Positions 1 to 11,188 of a stretch of DNA of 64,000 nt are shown piece after piece. The stretch spans positions 235,412 to 299,411 of the forward strand of contig JAYJMM010000018.1 in NCBI GenBank assembly GCA_037349105.1, written 5' to 3'. How positions within the stretch are numbered: position 1 is the first letter of the stretch; each line of letters begins with the position of its first letter. The notes under the pieces are model-generated. The model was given only the letters and a program-made list of their open reading frames with translations. It made no database searches and had not been told where the DNA came from. This DNA comes from Limnomonas spitsbergensis (lineage: Eukaryota; Chlorophyta; Chlorophyceae; Chlamydomonadales). Made by a program: the position numbers and the translations under genes.

Positions 1-3000
1 AGTGGACAGGCCTCTATTTGTAAACAGCACCGGCTAGATCTCGGAGACCTACCCAGTGAAGAGCAACAAAGCCAGTACCACATAGTCAGTCAAGTCTAGA
101 TCAGCGACCCAGCGATCTAGCAAGCCCGAGACACCCCCTCAAGATGCCCCGCCCGACCTAAGACTACGCCCGCAGTCTACGGCTACAGCATCTCCCGCTA
201 CATGCGGTAAGTGACTCATAACGACCTGCAGGGTTCGCGACCCGTCAGGCCATTAGTCTAGCTCTACAAGCGGCCAGCTCCGCGTCGGTCACCTAGAAGT
301 TCCAGCCACAGCTTAACGCGTTTTGCATTCGCGGCCAGCGTGTAGACGCTGAGTGCGCCCGTAGGCGTCCGCCACTCAGTGGGTAAGAAGTCCGCCACGG
401 ACCCGAAGCTACAATCGCGAGTAAAGTAGGGGCGGTACCCACAGCTAGGGGCGCTCGGGTTGGCCAACCTTCCCTCTTATACGGTACGCTGTACCAAGTT
501 ACCCCTTTACAGCCCTTGTACCTCCGCAGTGTAGTACAAGAAGCACGTGTGTACAGGTGTTGAACCTTAGTTGTGAGTAGTTTGAGCCTCTCTAAGGCAG
601 TACTGACAGCTTACACCATTTTGGCACGGTTACTGCTTTATGGTGCGACAGCTGTCACGGTATAATGCAGTATACGTGCCAAAACCGTAGGGACCGCTGG
701 CGCGTCACCGTAGACTCCGCAGCTTCCTTGCGGAGCCCTCTTTTTAGGGTTACACGCCCAGCTTCCCATTTTCGGGAAGCTCGGAGGCCAGGATTTCCCG
801 TACCTTAGTAATAAGGGCTTTCCGGGACATTGTATCCCGGCTTGCCCACTGTCCCTTAATAAGTGTAGTACACTTCGTTCCTTTTAAGTGGACAGGCCTC
901 TATTTGTAAACAGCACCGGCTAGATCTCGGAGACCTACCTAGTGAAGAGCAACAAAGCCAGTACCACATAGTCAGTCAAGTCTAGATCAGCGACCCAGCG
1001 ATCTAGCAAGCCCGAGACACCCCCTCAAGATGCCCCGCCCGACCTTAGACTACGCCCGCAGTCTACGGCTACAGCATCTCCCGCTACACGCGGTAAGTGA
1101 CTCATAACGACCTGCAGGGTTCGCGACCCGTCAGGCCATTAGTCTAGCTCTACAAGCGGCCAGCTCCGCGTCGGTCACCTAGAAGTTCCAGCCACAGCTT
1201 AACGCGTTGCGCATTCGCGGCCAGCGTGTAGACGCTGAGTGCGCCCGTAGGCGTCCGCCACTCAGTGGGGAAGAAGTCCGCCACGGACCCGAAGCTACAA
1301 TCGCGAGTAAAGTAGGGGCGGTACCCACAGCTAGGGGCGCTCGGGTAGGCCAACCTTCCCTCTTATACGGTACGCTGTACCAAGTTACCCCTTTACAGCC
1401 CTTGTACCTCCGCAGTGTAGTACAAGAAGCACGTGTGTACAGGTGTTGAACCTTAGTTGTGAGTAGTTTGAGCCTCTCTAAGGCAGTACTGACAGCTTAT
1501 ACCATTTTGGCACGGTTACTGCTTTATGATGCGACAGCTGTCACGGTATAATGCATTATACGTGCCAAAACCGTAGGGACCGCTGGCGCGTCACCGTAGA
1601 CTCCGCAGCTTCCCTGCGGAGCCCCCTTTTCAGGGTTAGACGCCCAGCTTCCCACATTCGGGAAGCTCGGAGGCCAGGATTTCCCGTACCTTAGTAATAA
1701 GGGCTTTCCGGGACATTGTATCCCGGCTTGCCCACTGTCCCTTACTAAGTGTAGTACATTTCGTTCCTTTTAAGTGGACAGGCCTCTATTTGTAAACAGC
1801 ACCGGCTAGATCTCGGAGACCTACCCAGTGAAGAGCAACAAAGCCAGTACCACATAGTCAGTCAAGTCTAGATCAGCGACCCAGCGATCTAGCAAGCCCG
1901 AGACACCCCCTCAAGATGCCCCGCCCGACCTAAGACTACGCCCGCAGTCTACGGCTACGGCATCTCCCGCTACACGCGGTAAGTGACTCATAACGACCTG
2001 CAGGGTTCGCGACCCGTCAGGCCATTAGTCTAGCTCTACAAGCGGCCAGCTCCGCGTCGGTCACCTAGAAGTTCCAGCCACAGCTTAACGCGTTGCGCAT
2101 TCGCGGCCAGCGTGTAGACGCTGAGTGCGCCCGTAGGCGTCCGCCACTCAGTGGGGAAGAAGTCCGCCACGGACCCGAAGCTACAATCGCGAGTAAAGTA
2201 GGGGCGGTACCCACAGCTAGGGGCGCTCGGGTAGGCCAACCTTCCCTCTTATACGGTACGCTGTACCAAGTTACCCCTTTACAGCCCTTGTACCTCCGCA
2301 GTGTAGTACAAGAAGCACGTGTGTACAGGTGTTGAACCTTAGTTGTGAGTAGTTTGAGCCTCTCTAAGGCAGTACTGACAGCTTATACCATTTTGGCACG
2401 GTTACTGCTTTATGATGCGACAGCTGTCACGGTATAATGCATTATACGTGCCAAAACCGTAGGGACCGCTGGCGCGTCACCGTAGACTCCGCAGCTTCCT
2501 TGCGGAGCCCCCTTTTCAGGGTTAGACGCCCAGCTTCCCACTTTCGGGAAGCTCGGAGGCCAGGATTTCCCGTACCTTAGTAATAAGGGCTTGCCGGGAC
2601 ATTGTATCCCGGCTTGCCCACTGTCCCTTACTAAGTGTAGTACACTTCGTTCCTTTTAAGTGGACAGGCCTCTATTTGTAAACAGCACCGGCTAGATCTC
2701 GGAGACCTACCCAGTGAAGAGCAACAAAGCCAGTACCACATAGTCAGTCAAGTCTAGATCAGCGACCCAGCGATCTAGCAAGCCCGAGACACCCCCTCAA
2801 GATGCCCCGCCCGACCTAAGACTACGCCCGCAGTCTACGGCTACGGCATCTCCCGCTACACGCGGTAAGTGACTCATAACGACCTGCAGGGTTCGCGACC
2901 CGTCAGGCCATTAGTCTAGCTCTACAAGCGGCCAGCTCCGCGTCGGTCACCTAGAAGTTCCAGCCACAGCTTAACGCGTTGCGCATTCGCGGCCAGCGTG

Positions 3001-5090
3001 TAGACGCTGAGTGCGCCCGTAGGCGTCCGCCACTCAGTGGGGAAGAAGTCCGCCACGGACCCGAAGCTACAATCGCGAGTAAAGTAGGGGCGGTACCCAC
3101 AGCTAGGGGCGCTCGGGTAGGCCAACCTTCCCTCTTATACGGTACGCTGTACCAAGTTACCCCTTTACAGCCCTTGTACCTCCGCAGTGTAGTACAAGAA
3201 GCACGTGTGTACAGGTGTTGAACCTTAGTTGTGAGTAGTTTGAGCCTCTCTAAGGCAGTACTGACAGCTTATACCATTTTGGCACGGTTACTGCTTTATG
3301 ATGCGACAGCTGTCACGGTATAATGCATTATACGTGCCAAAACCGTAGGGACCGCTGGCGCGTCACCGTAGACTCCGCAGCTTCCTTGCGGAGCCCCCTT
3401 TTCAGGGTTAGACGCCCAGCTTCCCACTTTCGGGAAGCTCGGAGGCCAGGATTTCCCGTACCTTAGTAATAAGGGCTTGCCGGGACATTGTATCCCGGCT
3501 TGCCCACTGTCCCTTACTAAGTGTAGTACACTTCGTTCCTTTTAAGTGGACAGGCCTCTATTTGTAAACAGCACCGGCTAGATCTCGGAGACCTACCCAG
3601 TGAAGAGCAACAAAGCCAGTACCACATAGTCAGTCAAGTCTAGATCAGCGACCCAGCGATCTAGCAAGCCCGAAACACCCCCTCAAGATGCCCCGCCCGA
3701 CCTAAGACTACGCCCGCAGTCTACGGCTACGGCATCTCCCGCTACACGCGGTAAGTGACTCATAACGACCTGCAGGGTTCGCGACCCGTCAGGCCATTAG
3801 TTTAGCTCTTCAAGCGGCCAGCTCCGCGTCGGTCACTACGGTCACCTAGAAGTTCCAGCCACAGCTTAACGCGTTGCGCATTCGCGGCCAGCGTGTTGAC
3901 GCTGAGTGCGCCCGTAGGCGTCTGCCACTCAGTGGGGAAGAAGTCGGCCACGGACCCGAAGCTACAATCGCGAGTAAAGTAGGGGCGGTACCCACAGCTA
4001 GGGGCGCTCGGGTAGGCCAACCTTCCCTCTTATACGGTACGCTGTACCAAGTTACCCCTTTACAGCCCTTGTACCTCCGCAGTGTAGTACAAGAAGCACG
4101 TGTGTACAGGTGTTGAACCTTAGTTGTGAGTAGTTTGAGCCTCTCTAAGGCAGTACTGACAGCTTACACCATTTTGGCACGGTTACTGCTTTATGGTGCG
4201 ACAGCTGTCACGGTATAATGCAGTATACGTGCCAAAACCGTAGGGACCGCTGGCGCGTCACCGTAGACTCCGCAGCTTCCCTGCGGAGCCCCCTTTTTAG
4301 GGTTAGACGCCCAGCTTCCCACTTTCGGGAAGCTCGGAGGCCAGGATTTCCCGTACCTTAGTAATAAGGGCTTTCCGGGACATTGTATCCCGGCTTGCCC
4401 ACTGTCCCTTACTAAGTGTAGTACACTTCGTTCCTTTTAAGTGGACAGGCCTCTATTTGTAAACAGCACCGGCTAGATCTCGGAGACCTACCCAGTGAAG
4501 AGCAACAAAGCCAGTACCACATAGTCAGTCAAGTCTAGATCAGCGACCCAGCGATCTAGCAAACCCGAGACACCCCCTCAAGATGCCCCGCCCGACCTAA
4601 GACTACGCCCGCAGTCTACGGCTACGGCATCTCCCGCTACACACGGTAAGTGACTCATAACGACCTGCAGGGTTCGCGACCCGTCAGGCCATTAGTCTAG
4701 CTCTACAAGCGGCCAGCTCCGCGTCGGTCACCTAGAAGTTCCAGCCACAGCTTAACGCGTTGCGCATTCGCGGCCAGCGTGTAGACGCTGAGTCCGCCCG
4801 TAGGCGTCCGCCACTCAGTGAGGAAGAAGTCCGCCACGGACCCGAAGCTACAATCGCGAGTAAAGTAGGGGCGGTACCCACAGCTAGGGGCGCTCGGGTA
4901 GGCCAACCTTCCCTCTTATACGGTACGCTGTACCAAGTTACCCCTTAACAGCCCTTGTACCTCCGCAGTGTAGTACATGAAACACGTGTGTACAGGTGTT
5001 GAACCTTAGTTGTGAGTAGTTTGAGCCTCTCTAAGGCAGTACTGACAGCTTACACCATTTTGGCACGGTTACTGCTTTATGGTGCGACAG
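1..5090 (+). repeat. Tandem array of 886-bp LTR-derived units
   Basis: Five full units start at 1, 887, 1773, 2659 and 3545, and a sixth, starting at 4440, is cut at 5090. Four full units are 886 bp. The fifth is 895 bp because of a 9-bp duplication near 3835. Copies are nearly identical, with scattered single-base changes. Each unit contains the stretch that ends LTRs elsewhere in the window: the GGGGCGGTACCCAC box, TTGTGAGTAG, a TCTCTAAGGC run and the terminal GGTGCGACA. Each unit junction reads GACA-GC-TGTC, so the array can be read as LTRs of about 884 bp (TGTCACGG to GGTGCGACA) with only GC between them. The array continues off the left edge. The 67- and 80-codon ORFs repeated in each unit are on opposite strands and look incidental. 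Confidence 0.9.
715..840. other. Three successive hairpins in each array unit
   Basis: Unit 1 has three short inverted repeats in a row: CTCCGCA/TGCGGAG (715-735), AGCTTCCC/GGGAAGCT (760-781) and CCGGGA/TCCCGG (822-840). All five complete units keep them. A GTATAATGCATTATAC palindrome lies just upstream in units 2-4 and is imperfect in units 1 and 5. They could form RNA structure in an LTR transcript. This is inference from base pairing only. Confidence 0.55.
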
Positions 5091-6091
5091 TCCTCATGCT
5101 GGCTGTAGGCGTCCCCAGCCCTGCTGGCACCCCCCATGGGGATGACAGCTGGCGGGCGCAACCAGCCAGATATAAGCTACGCTGCTGCTTCTCGACCGGA
5201 CACAAAAGCCCCCTGGCTTGCCGTGAATCCTCCACCTCGCACCCCTTGCCCGGTGGCTCGCGCACCCGGGACGCACACCGACAGCAGGAGCCACACCAGT
5301 ATCAGCTGGAGCGTCCCCGTAAGGATCCCCTTAAATGCTGTACAAGTGAGGAGTCCTCTGCATGCTGGCAGCCGCCGCGCGGTTTCCTGCGGCTGGTGCG
5401 CTGTGGGCTGTACGTGTGGCTCTGCACTCTGCTCTGGCCTCTGCTGCCCTCTGGCCCACGTGATCTCCAGGTCTACCTGGCTGATCCTGAATGGTTGGAC
5501 TGGGCAGTCCACTCCCGGCCTGCTGCCGCGGTCCCTGTCCGCAGCCTTCCTCTGCGCCTTCCTTGCGCGTCGCCTAGCCTTCTTCGACTTCTTTCCCCGT
5601 AAATCGGCTGTGTCAGGCCAAGCTGTACCGGCCCTCTCTGGCTTCGCCTCTGGAGGCTGTCTCATGCTGCCTTGTGCCTGCTGCCCCTCATGCCTGTGAG
5701 TGGGGCGCGGCGCTGCCCCGCCGCTGCCAGCGCACGCGGACCCTTCTGGTCCCACGCACTGTCTCATGCCTCTCCTAGCGTTGGCAAATTGCCGAGCTTG
5801 ACAGGCCACACCGCTGTTGCCGGTTTGGCTGGCCTCCCGTGTGGCTGCGCCTCCAGCCCGGCCCACTGGCATGGGCTGCTGCATTCCTGGGGCCTGGCTG
5901 CAGCGGCTGCCTGCCAGCTGTTGGGTGGCGACTCCCTTGGCGCCCCTTTCCCCGAGAGCCGATATTTTTCCAGTCAACTCCTCTTGCAGATCACTGAGCG
6001 CCTGGTTGTACCCTCCCATCCTTGCCTCCTTGGGTCCGAATCGGGCTCTGGTAGCGCTCTTAGCTGGAACAGCAGGCTGGACTCCTGGCAT
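5091..6091 (-). pseudogene. Element A: Gag C-terminal region with transmembrane segment
   Basis: The 304-codon frame (5177-6091) has a Gly/Gln-rich first half, a strongly basic stretch (Lys/Arg cluster near residues 165-188), then a hydrophobic segment of about 22 residues (GILTGTLQLILVWLLLSV) near 5270-5335. It ends in GVRGGGFTASQGAFVSGREAAA and a TAG stop. Reading through that stop continues with LISGWLRPP, matching GWLRPP after the same motif in B and C, so the stop is a lesion and not the natural end. The segment sits just before Pol in the intact order, where a protease is usual, but no D-S/T-G motif is present. The membrane segment is a visible prediction. Its role is unknown. Confidence 0.65.
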
Positions 6092-6741
6092 GCTCCCTGC
6101 AGGCCCATGTCCTGCCCTCTCTGCTCGCCCAGCTGATCTACAAAGTTCCTGAGCACTGCTGTCCAGCGCCCCGTACTGTACGATGCTGGGTCACCCCAGG
6201 GTTCCCTTGCCATTGCCGGCACCTGCGTGCTGGGCTGGGCATCCCCTGGGCGGTCACTGCCTGCCCCACTAGCTGCTGCATCCCCTGAGTCTGAGGTTTG
6301 TGGGGCCGCCGCCTGCCGTGGGTTTACCCCCACTGCGGCCTGGCGCGCCCCATCCTCAAGCTCCCTCTTGTTGCGCTCCCTGTCCTCGAGCGCGGCCTTC
6401 TCCTGATTGACGCTGTTCATCCACTCTTGTCGTAGTTGTTCCAACTCCTCCTCGAGGTTCCGCCCTGGACTCCCTGGTCTTGGGCTTGTGTCGTCTGGCA
6501 ACTCCAACCTGACTGCATCCCGAGCCTCTGCCCTGGTGATGCCGACCCGCTCCGAAGGACTTTCGCTCTCCCCTCCAAGCGGACTCGTGCCCTCATGGCT
6601 GGAGTGCACCTCCTCGCGGAACCCTGGGTTCCCGCGGTCTAGGTCCCCTGCAACTGGTCTGTTGGTACTGTCCGAGGGTATCTGGGGCTCCGCCCAATAC
6701 CTGGGCTCAGACTCCAGCGCTGACACCTCCACCTCTTCCAT
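5974..6741 (-). pseudogene. Element A: charged linker region of Gag
   Basis: A 255-codon frame starts with an acidic run (MEEVEVSALESEPRYW) and contains a probable coiled coil around residues 90-130 (EELEQLRQEWMNSVNQEKAA, then alternating Arg/Glu). The part AVLRNFVDQLGEQRGQDM resembles ELRSFVAHLDRQRLERE in element B (43.0-43.3 kb), which places it between the large Gag domain and the transmembrane part. It overlaps the next frame by 118 bases, showing a frameshift. No PHD-like finger is seen here, unlike in B and C, so A either lost it or belongs to a subfamily without it. Confidence 0.55.
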
Positions 6742-6876
6742 GGGTTCAAGCCATTCCCATGAGGATGCTGTTGCCCGAGTGTGGTGACAAAAGCTGCATG
6801 GAACTGTTCCGGCAGCTCGAACGTTTCCTGGGACGGTCCGTCGCTGTCGGCAGTGGGGTGGACCCCACCAGCAGGA

Positions 6877-8638
6877 TCAATGTCTGCCCACTATCCAGCG
6901 CCCCAGCACGGGTTGGGTCCTCAGTTCTTCCAGCTCCTCCTCGTAGGTGTCTGATCCTGTCCCTCTGAACAAGGGATACAGCGTGCGCACCCCTGCCGGG
7001 TGCGCCTGCCTCCACAGCTGCACTGTCATGACGGCTGCTTGCCAATAAGGCGCCACGCTGCTGGCCCTGTCGTCATGCCACGCTCTCCTCTCCCAACGCA
7101 CCCATTGGTGCACGCACGCTTCCAACCGTTCCACTGCGAACGGTAAGCGCGCTAGCTCCTCTTCTCCTTCCCACATGGACCCATCTGCTGGCAACCGCTG
7201 GGTCCCATATGGCCATGTGGGGCAGTCTGTCATCTCCACAGGCGCCCACTGATCATCTACTCCTCACACATGCCGCATGGCTGCTGACAGCTGTCCTGGT
7301 AGCAGGACCCTTTGCAGCGCCATTAGCATGACTGCCCACGTTGCTGGGTCTGAGTTCTCCCCTGGCATGCGTGTGTGCATGGAACTCTGCATCGTCGACT
7401 GATGCGCATTTGGTGATTGCGACATTCCCTTCGCTCCTTGCGAACAGGACGACTGGCTGGTCATCTCGCGATGCGTGCATGTGGATCCATGTCGATGGAA
7501 CGGGCATTTCTCCCTCCTGCACCTCCTCGTAGTAGTAAGATACCAGCTGTTGTACTGGGATGGCTTCCCTGGCTTCTCCAGGAGCCACTCCCCATGGTAC
7601 AGCTTGGCCTGCGACCACCCTGGGAATGATGATTGCCGCCTCAATTGTGGCCTCACACTGCCTGGGCCTGCCGTAATGGCACAGCCCTGCACCGTCGTAG
7701 GTTCCCTCCGCCGACCCATCACCCCCTCCGTGCCCTCCTATGGCCTGCACGGGTACGTAGAAAGCGCGGTCTCTGAGGGCGGGATGCTCCATCAAATGAT
7801 GGACGCAGTCCTCTGCCCACGTCGTGCGCATGAACCCAGGCAGCGCGCCCTGCCACTCTGTGCGCGCGCTGTCAGGTACGTCTGGGTGCGCCCTGTCGGC
7901 TGCGTCCACCGCTGTGATGCCTTCTCTGATCACCAGGCCCACCATCTCATGCACGCAGTATGCGTAGATGGGGTGCTGTGCCCACCCCCTCTGCATGTCA
8001 TCTGCCATCACCGTGTTGGGCCGTATGAACCCCTTGAGTGCTGCGCTCAGCAGCACCGCGGTCACCGTGTCCCACGGGAAGATCAGCCTGGCCACGGCCT
8101 GCATGGCTGCCATTATGTTTACGCACGTCTGCGCCCTGCCTGCCAGGAGCCTGTGGTTTTGCAACCTACACAGCCCGTCCTTGGAATCTGCTGGCAGCGT
8201 GATCATGGCCCCCGTAGATGACGCTTCTGGCATCTCTTCCCCCAGGCGGTACCATTGCACGAAGCACCTGCTCTCTTGCGGGCTAGGCGGTTCTGGCCTG
8301 GGGCGAATACGCTCTCTGCTGCCAGACCTGTCGCGGCGGTCCTCACCAGCCTGGTCGAACTGGAAATCCTCGCTCCGTGCAGCGGACCTCCCGTCCCTGC
8401 CGCGGCGGCGATGCGGCTCTCTGGCCGCATCTTCCCATCCTACAGGGTTGTACCTAGAGGTGGTACTATGATGGGTCCTAACGGGCACCGCTGTATCTTC
8501 CTCTTGACTCATTGCTGCGGCCCCCCTGACCCTTGGGCGGCGAACCCGCACGCTGAGCGGATCCAGGGTCTTGGCGGCTGCTCCCGCTGCCTCGCCTTCT
8601 GTGTCGTTGTTGCCCTCCGGGGTACTTGGACAGAACAA
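6877..8638 (-). pseudogene. Element A: large conserved Gag-like domain
   Basis: A 461-codon frame (7253-8638) is the best-preserved Gag segment in A. Its conserved blocks recur in B and C: FVQWYRLGEEMPEASSTGAM, LCRLQNHRLL, QAVARLIFPWDTVTAVLL, a PRQCE box, IIPRVVAGQAVPWGVAPGEA, LVSYYYEEV and WIHMHASRDDQPV. Near 7380 the homology shifts frame (DPATWAVMLMALQ continues in another frame), and near 7262 a TGA interrupts it. The end is carried by the 6877-7239 frame (CPTWPYGTQRLP, FAVERLEACVHQWV, YPLFRG). I do not recognise the fold. By position it should include the capsid. About 580 residues are conserved in three copies, which argues for a real structural protein. Confidence 0.6.
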
Positions 8639-8644
8639 GGCAGA

Positions 8645-9235
8645 CTACTCCTCATGCATTGGCAAATGGCCCTGAGGCTCTGAGTCTCCATCCGAGGGAT
8701 TGGAGCTGTCCCCACTGGAACTGGCCTCCCACTCTTCTACTCTGTGCCGGTGCACTGTCTCCCGCTCCAGTCTCTCAAACTCATCCATCTGGGCATCGTA
8801 GTTGTCCCATTCTTTGGTCAGAAATGTCTGGAACATGCCAGGCCATCCCTCACACGGGGCCGGGCACCCCCTCTGCTGGAGGTCCCTCAGGAACCCCACT
8901 GCATGTGTCATGGATCTGGCTGAACCTGCTGGCATAGTACCGTAGTGGTTCATTACCAGGGATTCCACCGCCATCTTCCAATGGTGTTTTTGCTGGGCCA
9001 CCTGCCCCTCTGGCACCACCTGGAAGGCTACAGGCACTTCTGCCGCCTGGTTGCCCTCAACCTGGGCCGTGCCTGTGTCCAGGCCAGATCCCCCGTGGAA
9101 AGACATCGGGCAAATGTGCCTCTCTTGGCCTGCCCACCTGGAATCTTCTGACTGCCCTGCTGGCCCCGGCCATCCTGGCGGGCCTGGCAGCGTGCTCGTG
9201 CCAGTTGCCGCTTGCTGTCTTCTGAGCGGCCTCAT
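8645..9235 (-). pseudogene. Element A: Gag segment after the zinc knuckle
   Basis: A 196-codon frame. Its middle (EGQVAQQKHHWKMAVESLVM, then FLRDLQQRGCPAP) matches EGQVAQQKYYWRMAVDALAT and LQGLRRMGAPAP in element B at 45.0-45.7 kb. The C-terminus is acidic (SSSGDSSNPSDGDSEPQG). It lies between the CCHC knuckle and the large domain in both elements. It has no motif I can assign, and a helical capsid-type segment is only a guess. Confidence 0.5.
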
Positions 9236-9411
9236 CCCCTGGGCGGCCTCATCCCCTGGGCGGCCTCATAGGCCTGCCGCATGCTGTCTTCTGAGGCCTC
9301 TTGGCTTCTGCCAGGCCCCCTGACTCCCAAGCCCCGTTCTGGGCCTGCTGGCGCTCGGAGCCTGTCGAAGCGGCTGCTCTCGCCTGCCTGCGTGGCTTCC
9401 CCTTGCTCTGG

Positions 9412-9453
9412 GCACGCATTTGCATAGTGCCCCGGCTTTAAGCAATTGAAGCA
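9412..9453 (-). other. Element A: intact CCHC zinc knuckle
   Basis: The minus strand encodes CFNCLKPGHYANAC, an exact C-x2-C-x4-H-x4-C knuckle of the retroviral nucleocapsid type, preceded by a basic Arg-rich tract and followed by PE. The motif is not in the same frame as the nearby 78-codon frame, so another frameshift separates it from the upstream coding part. It marks the protein as Gag-like, with RNA binding expected. Confidence 0.8.
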
Positions 9454-9498
9454 GACTCCCCCATCGTGGGGTCCTAGGACGCTCTTCTGTCCTCCCGT

Positions 9499-11032
9499 TC
9501 AACCTCGCCCTGCCTGGGCCCTGCCCGGCGGACTCTGGCCGGAGATCCTCCTCCTGCTCAGTTCTTTCTCCTCCCGCCTGTATGCCCTGGCTTGGCCCCC
9601 TGGACCACGCTCCAGGGACCTGCCCCCGGGCTGGCTCCTGCGGTCCCTGCTGGCCGACCTCTGTCGCCTGCCCCTGCCCTGTTCGTCAGGCGGGTTGTGT
9701 CTGGCAGCTTGGTCCGGCCGCTGGGTCCTAGCCTCAGGCGTAGGCACCACCCCGTGGCGTTCTCCGCTGTGGTTCCTTTGTGCACTCCTGCTGCGCTCTC
9801 TGGGCCCCTGGCCCTTTGCAGTCGCTGGAGCTGTCCCCACGTGCTGCGTGCGCGCCTCCGCACTGGCCTCCCTTGCCCTGTCGTTGCCCCCTCGTCCTTT
9901 CTGACCAGGTGCCTTTTCCTCTTCTCCTTGCGGCTCACTCTGGCCGGGATGGTCACTCTCTTCGTTCGTATACTCCCAAGGAGATTGGGGACGGAGCATC
10001 TCTAGGATGCATGCTGCCAGCTCCGGGTCTACGGGGACCGGGAGCGGCTTCCCCTGGTTCAGCGGCTGCTCCGCCTGCTGATCTCCGAGAACGTTGTACA
10101 TCTCCCGCAGCTGATCTGCGCGCAGGATGTACTGCTGCTGCACCTCAGTGAGTCTCTCGTTGGCATCCTGGATGCGCGTCCACCTGACCTGCTGCATGCG
10201 CATGTATTCGACTGATGCTACCGCCTGGCGGTACAGCTGTTCTACCTTCCACTTGAGGTCTTTCTGCAGCACCTGCACCTGGCTGCGCAGCCTGTCCGCT
10301 TCCTTGGATTTCTTGCTGGGCCTCGCCTCCTGGGCCTCTTCCTCATCGCGATCCTCTGCTTCTTCCTCCTCGTCCTCGCTGCCAGGCTCCCCCTGGCTGC
10401 GGTTTGCGTTAACGCGCTGCTCTGTTACGCCCCGCGCTTTGCCTCTTGCTTCTGAGGCGTCTCCCCCATCACCATCGTCGGCCGCTTGCGTCTGCGTACT
10501 CGCTCCAGCCACAGCAGGCGGTGTTTCCGCTGTGCGCCTGTCTTGGCCGCCTTCTTGCTGCGGCGGCCCGGGCTTCTGCCCCTCGTTTGCCCTTTCGCCC
10601 CTGCCGGGCACTCGCACCTCCGAGCGCAGCGTTGGTCCTGAGAGTGCAGCTCTTCCTGCTGCAGCTGCGCCGAATGCCACCCTCGGCGTTGCTGCCGGCG
10701 CGGCCACCGGAGCTTCCTCATGGTCCCTGCGCTGCGTCAGCTCTTGTATCCTCAGCTCACACGCATGGGTGGCCTGGACTTGCTGCCAAGCATCTCCTGA
10801 TAATTGCCTTTTCTGATGCGGGCATTTCCGCTGCCTTGCGTGCCTTCCGCGCATCCTCTGATACTGCAGCATCGGTCACTGCCCTTGCTGCTGCTCTGCT
10901 CTGCTGTGATGCGGCAGCTTGTGCCGCCTCCTTGCCTTCTCCAGGCGTGGCTGTGGCGGCCCCTGCCTGCATCTGCCTGTGCCGGTGTGGTCTTGAGGGT
11001 GCCTCCTGTGGACCTCCACGGCTGAGGGCCAA
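9499..11032 (-). pseudogene. Element A: N-terminal Gag region, acidic and coiled-coil
   Basis: Two frames join near 10800. The first, 10757-11032 (91 codons, from MALSRGGPQE), is Ala/Arg-rich. The second, 9499-10872 (457 codons), continues the homology with WQQVQATHACELRIQELTQR. The second contains a 16-residue run almost entirely of Asp/Glu (EDEEEEAEDRDEEEAQ), then a long predicted coiled coil (about residues 190-270, with LQKDLKWKVEQLY, YMRMQQVRWTRI and LTEVQQQYILRADQL). A Lys/Arg-rich tail leads to the knuckle. Coiled coils suit Gag multimerisation, which is inference. The plus-strand Ser-rich frames here are shadows. Confidence 0.55.
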
Positions 11033-11188
11033 GAGAGCGAGCGCTCAGACGACGAGGGCAGCGAGGATGATCAGGAGGAGGAGACGGAAGAGGAGGAAGT
11101 AGAGGAAGTGGAGTATGAGGAGGAAGAAGAGGAGGAAGACGAGGAAGAGACTTCTTGGAGGAGATCCAATGGTGGCCGAGGGGCCTGA
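11030..11188 (+). pseudogene. Element E: Glu/Asp-rich peptide fragment
   Basis: A plus-strand frame reads SERSDDEGSEDDQEEETEE and continues almost wholly acidic to a TGA at 11186-11188 (SWRRSNGGRGA at the end). It begins where the minus-strand Gag of element A begins, giving a head-to-head junction like that of B and C. It could be an acidic linker of Gag or an unrelated low-complexity tract. No folded domain is visible. Confidence 0.35.

Larger units (their letters stand above)
5091..11032 (-). mobile_element. Element A: Gag half of a DNMT-family gypsy-like retrotransposon
   Basis: Minus-strand ORFs in several frames match, in order, the Gag-like part of elements B and C: basic/acidic N-terminal coil, CCHC knuckle, large conserved domain, charged linker, transmembrane segment and the GAFVS-REAAA motif. 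Nothing of reverse transcriptase, RNase H, DNMT or integrase follows. At 5090/5091 the coding sequence stops flush against the GGTGCGACA terminus of the LTR array, which runs in the opposite sense to A. The simplest reading is that the array (or the element owning it) inserted into A, and the rest of A lies beyond the left edge or is deleted. Confidence 0.8.

Noticed and set aside
264..4948. Repeated 67-codon (minus) and 62-80-codon (plus) ORFs in each array unit
   Set aside because: They lie on opposite strands in the same LTR sequence and are repeated only because the unit is repeated. No motif. One is also present in degraded form in the split LTR at 32257-32439.
1..5090. CRISPR array or ribosomal DNA repeat
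   Set aside because: The unit is 886 bp without spacers, has LTR ends and no rRNA-like sequence, and the setting is eukaryotic.
10127..11102. Plus-strand Ser/Cys-rich ORFs over element A
   Set aside because: They are antisense of the Asp/Glu- and Arg-rich Gag frame on the minus strand. The composition is explained by that.
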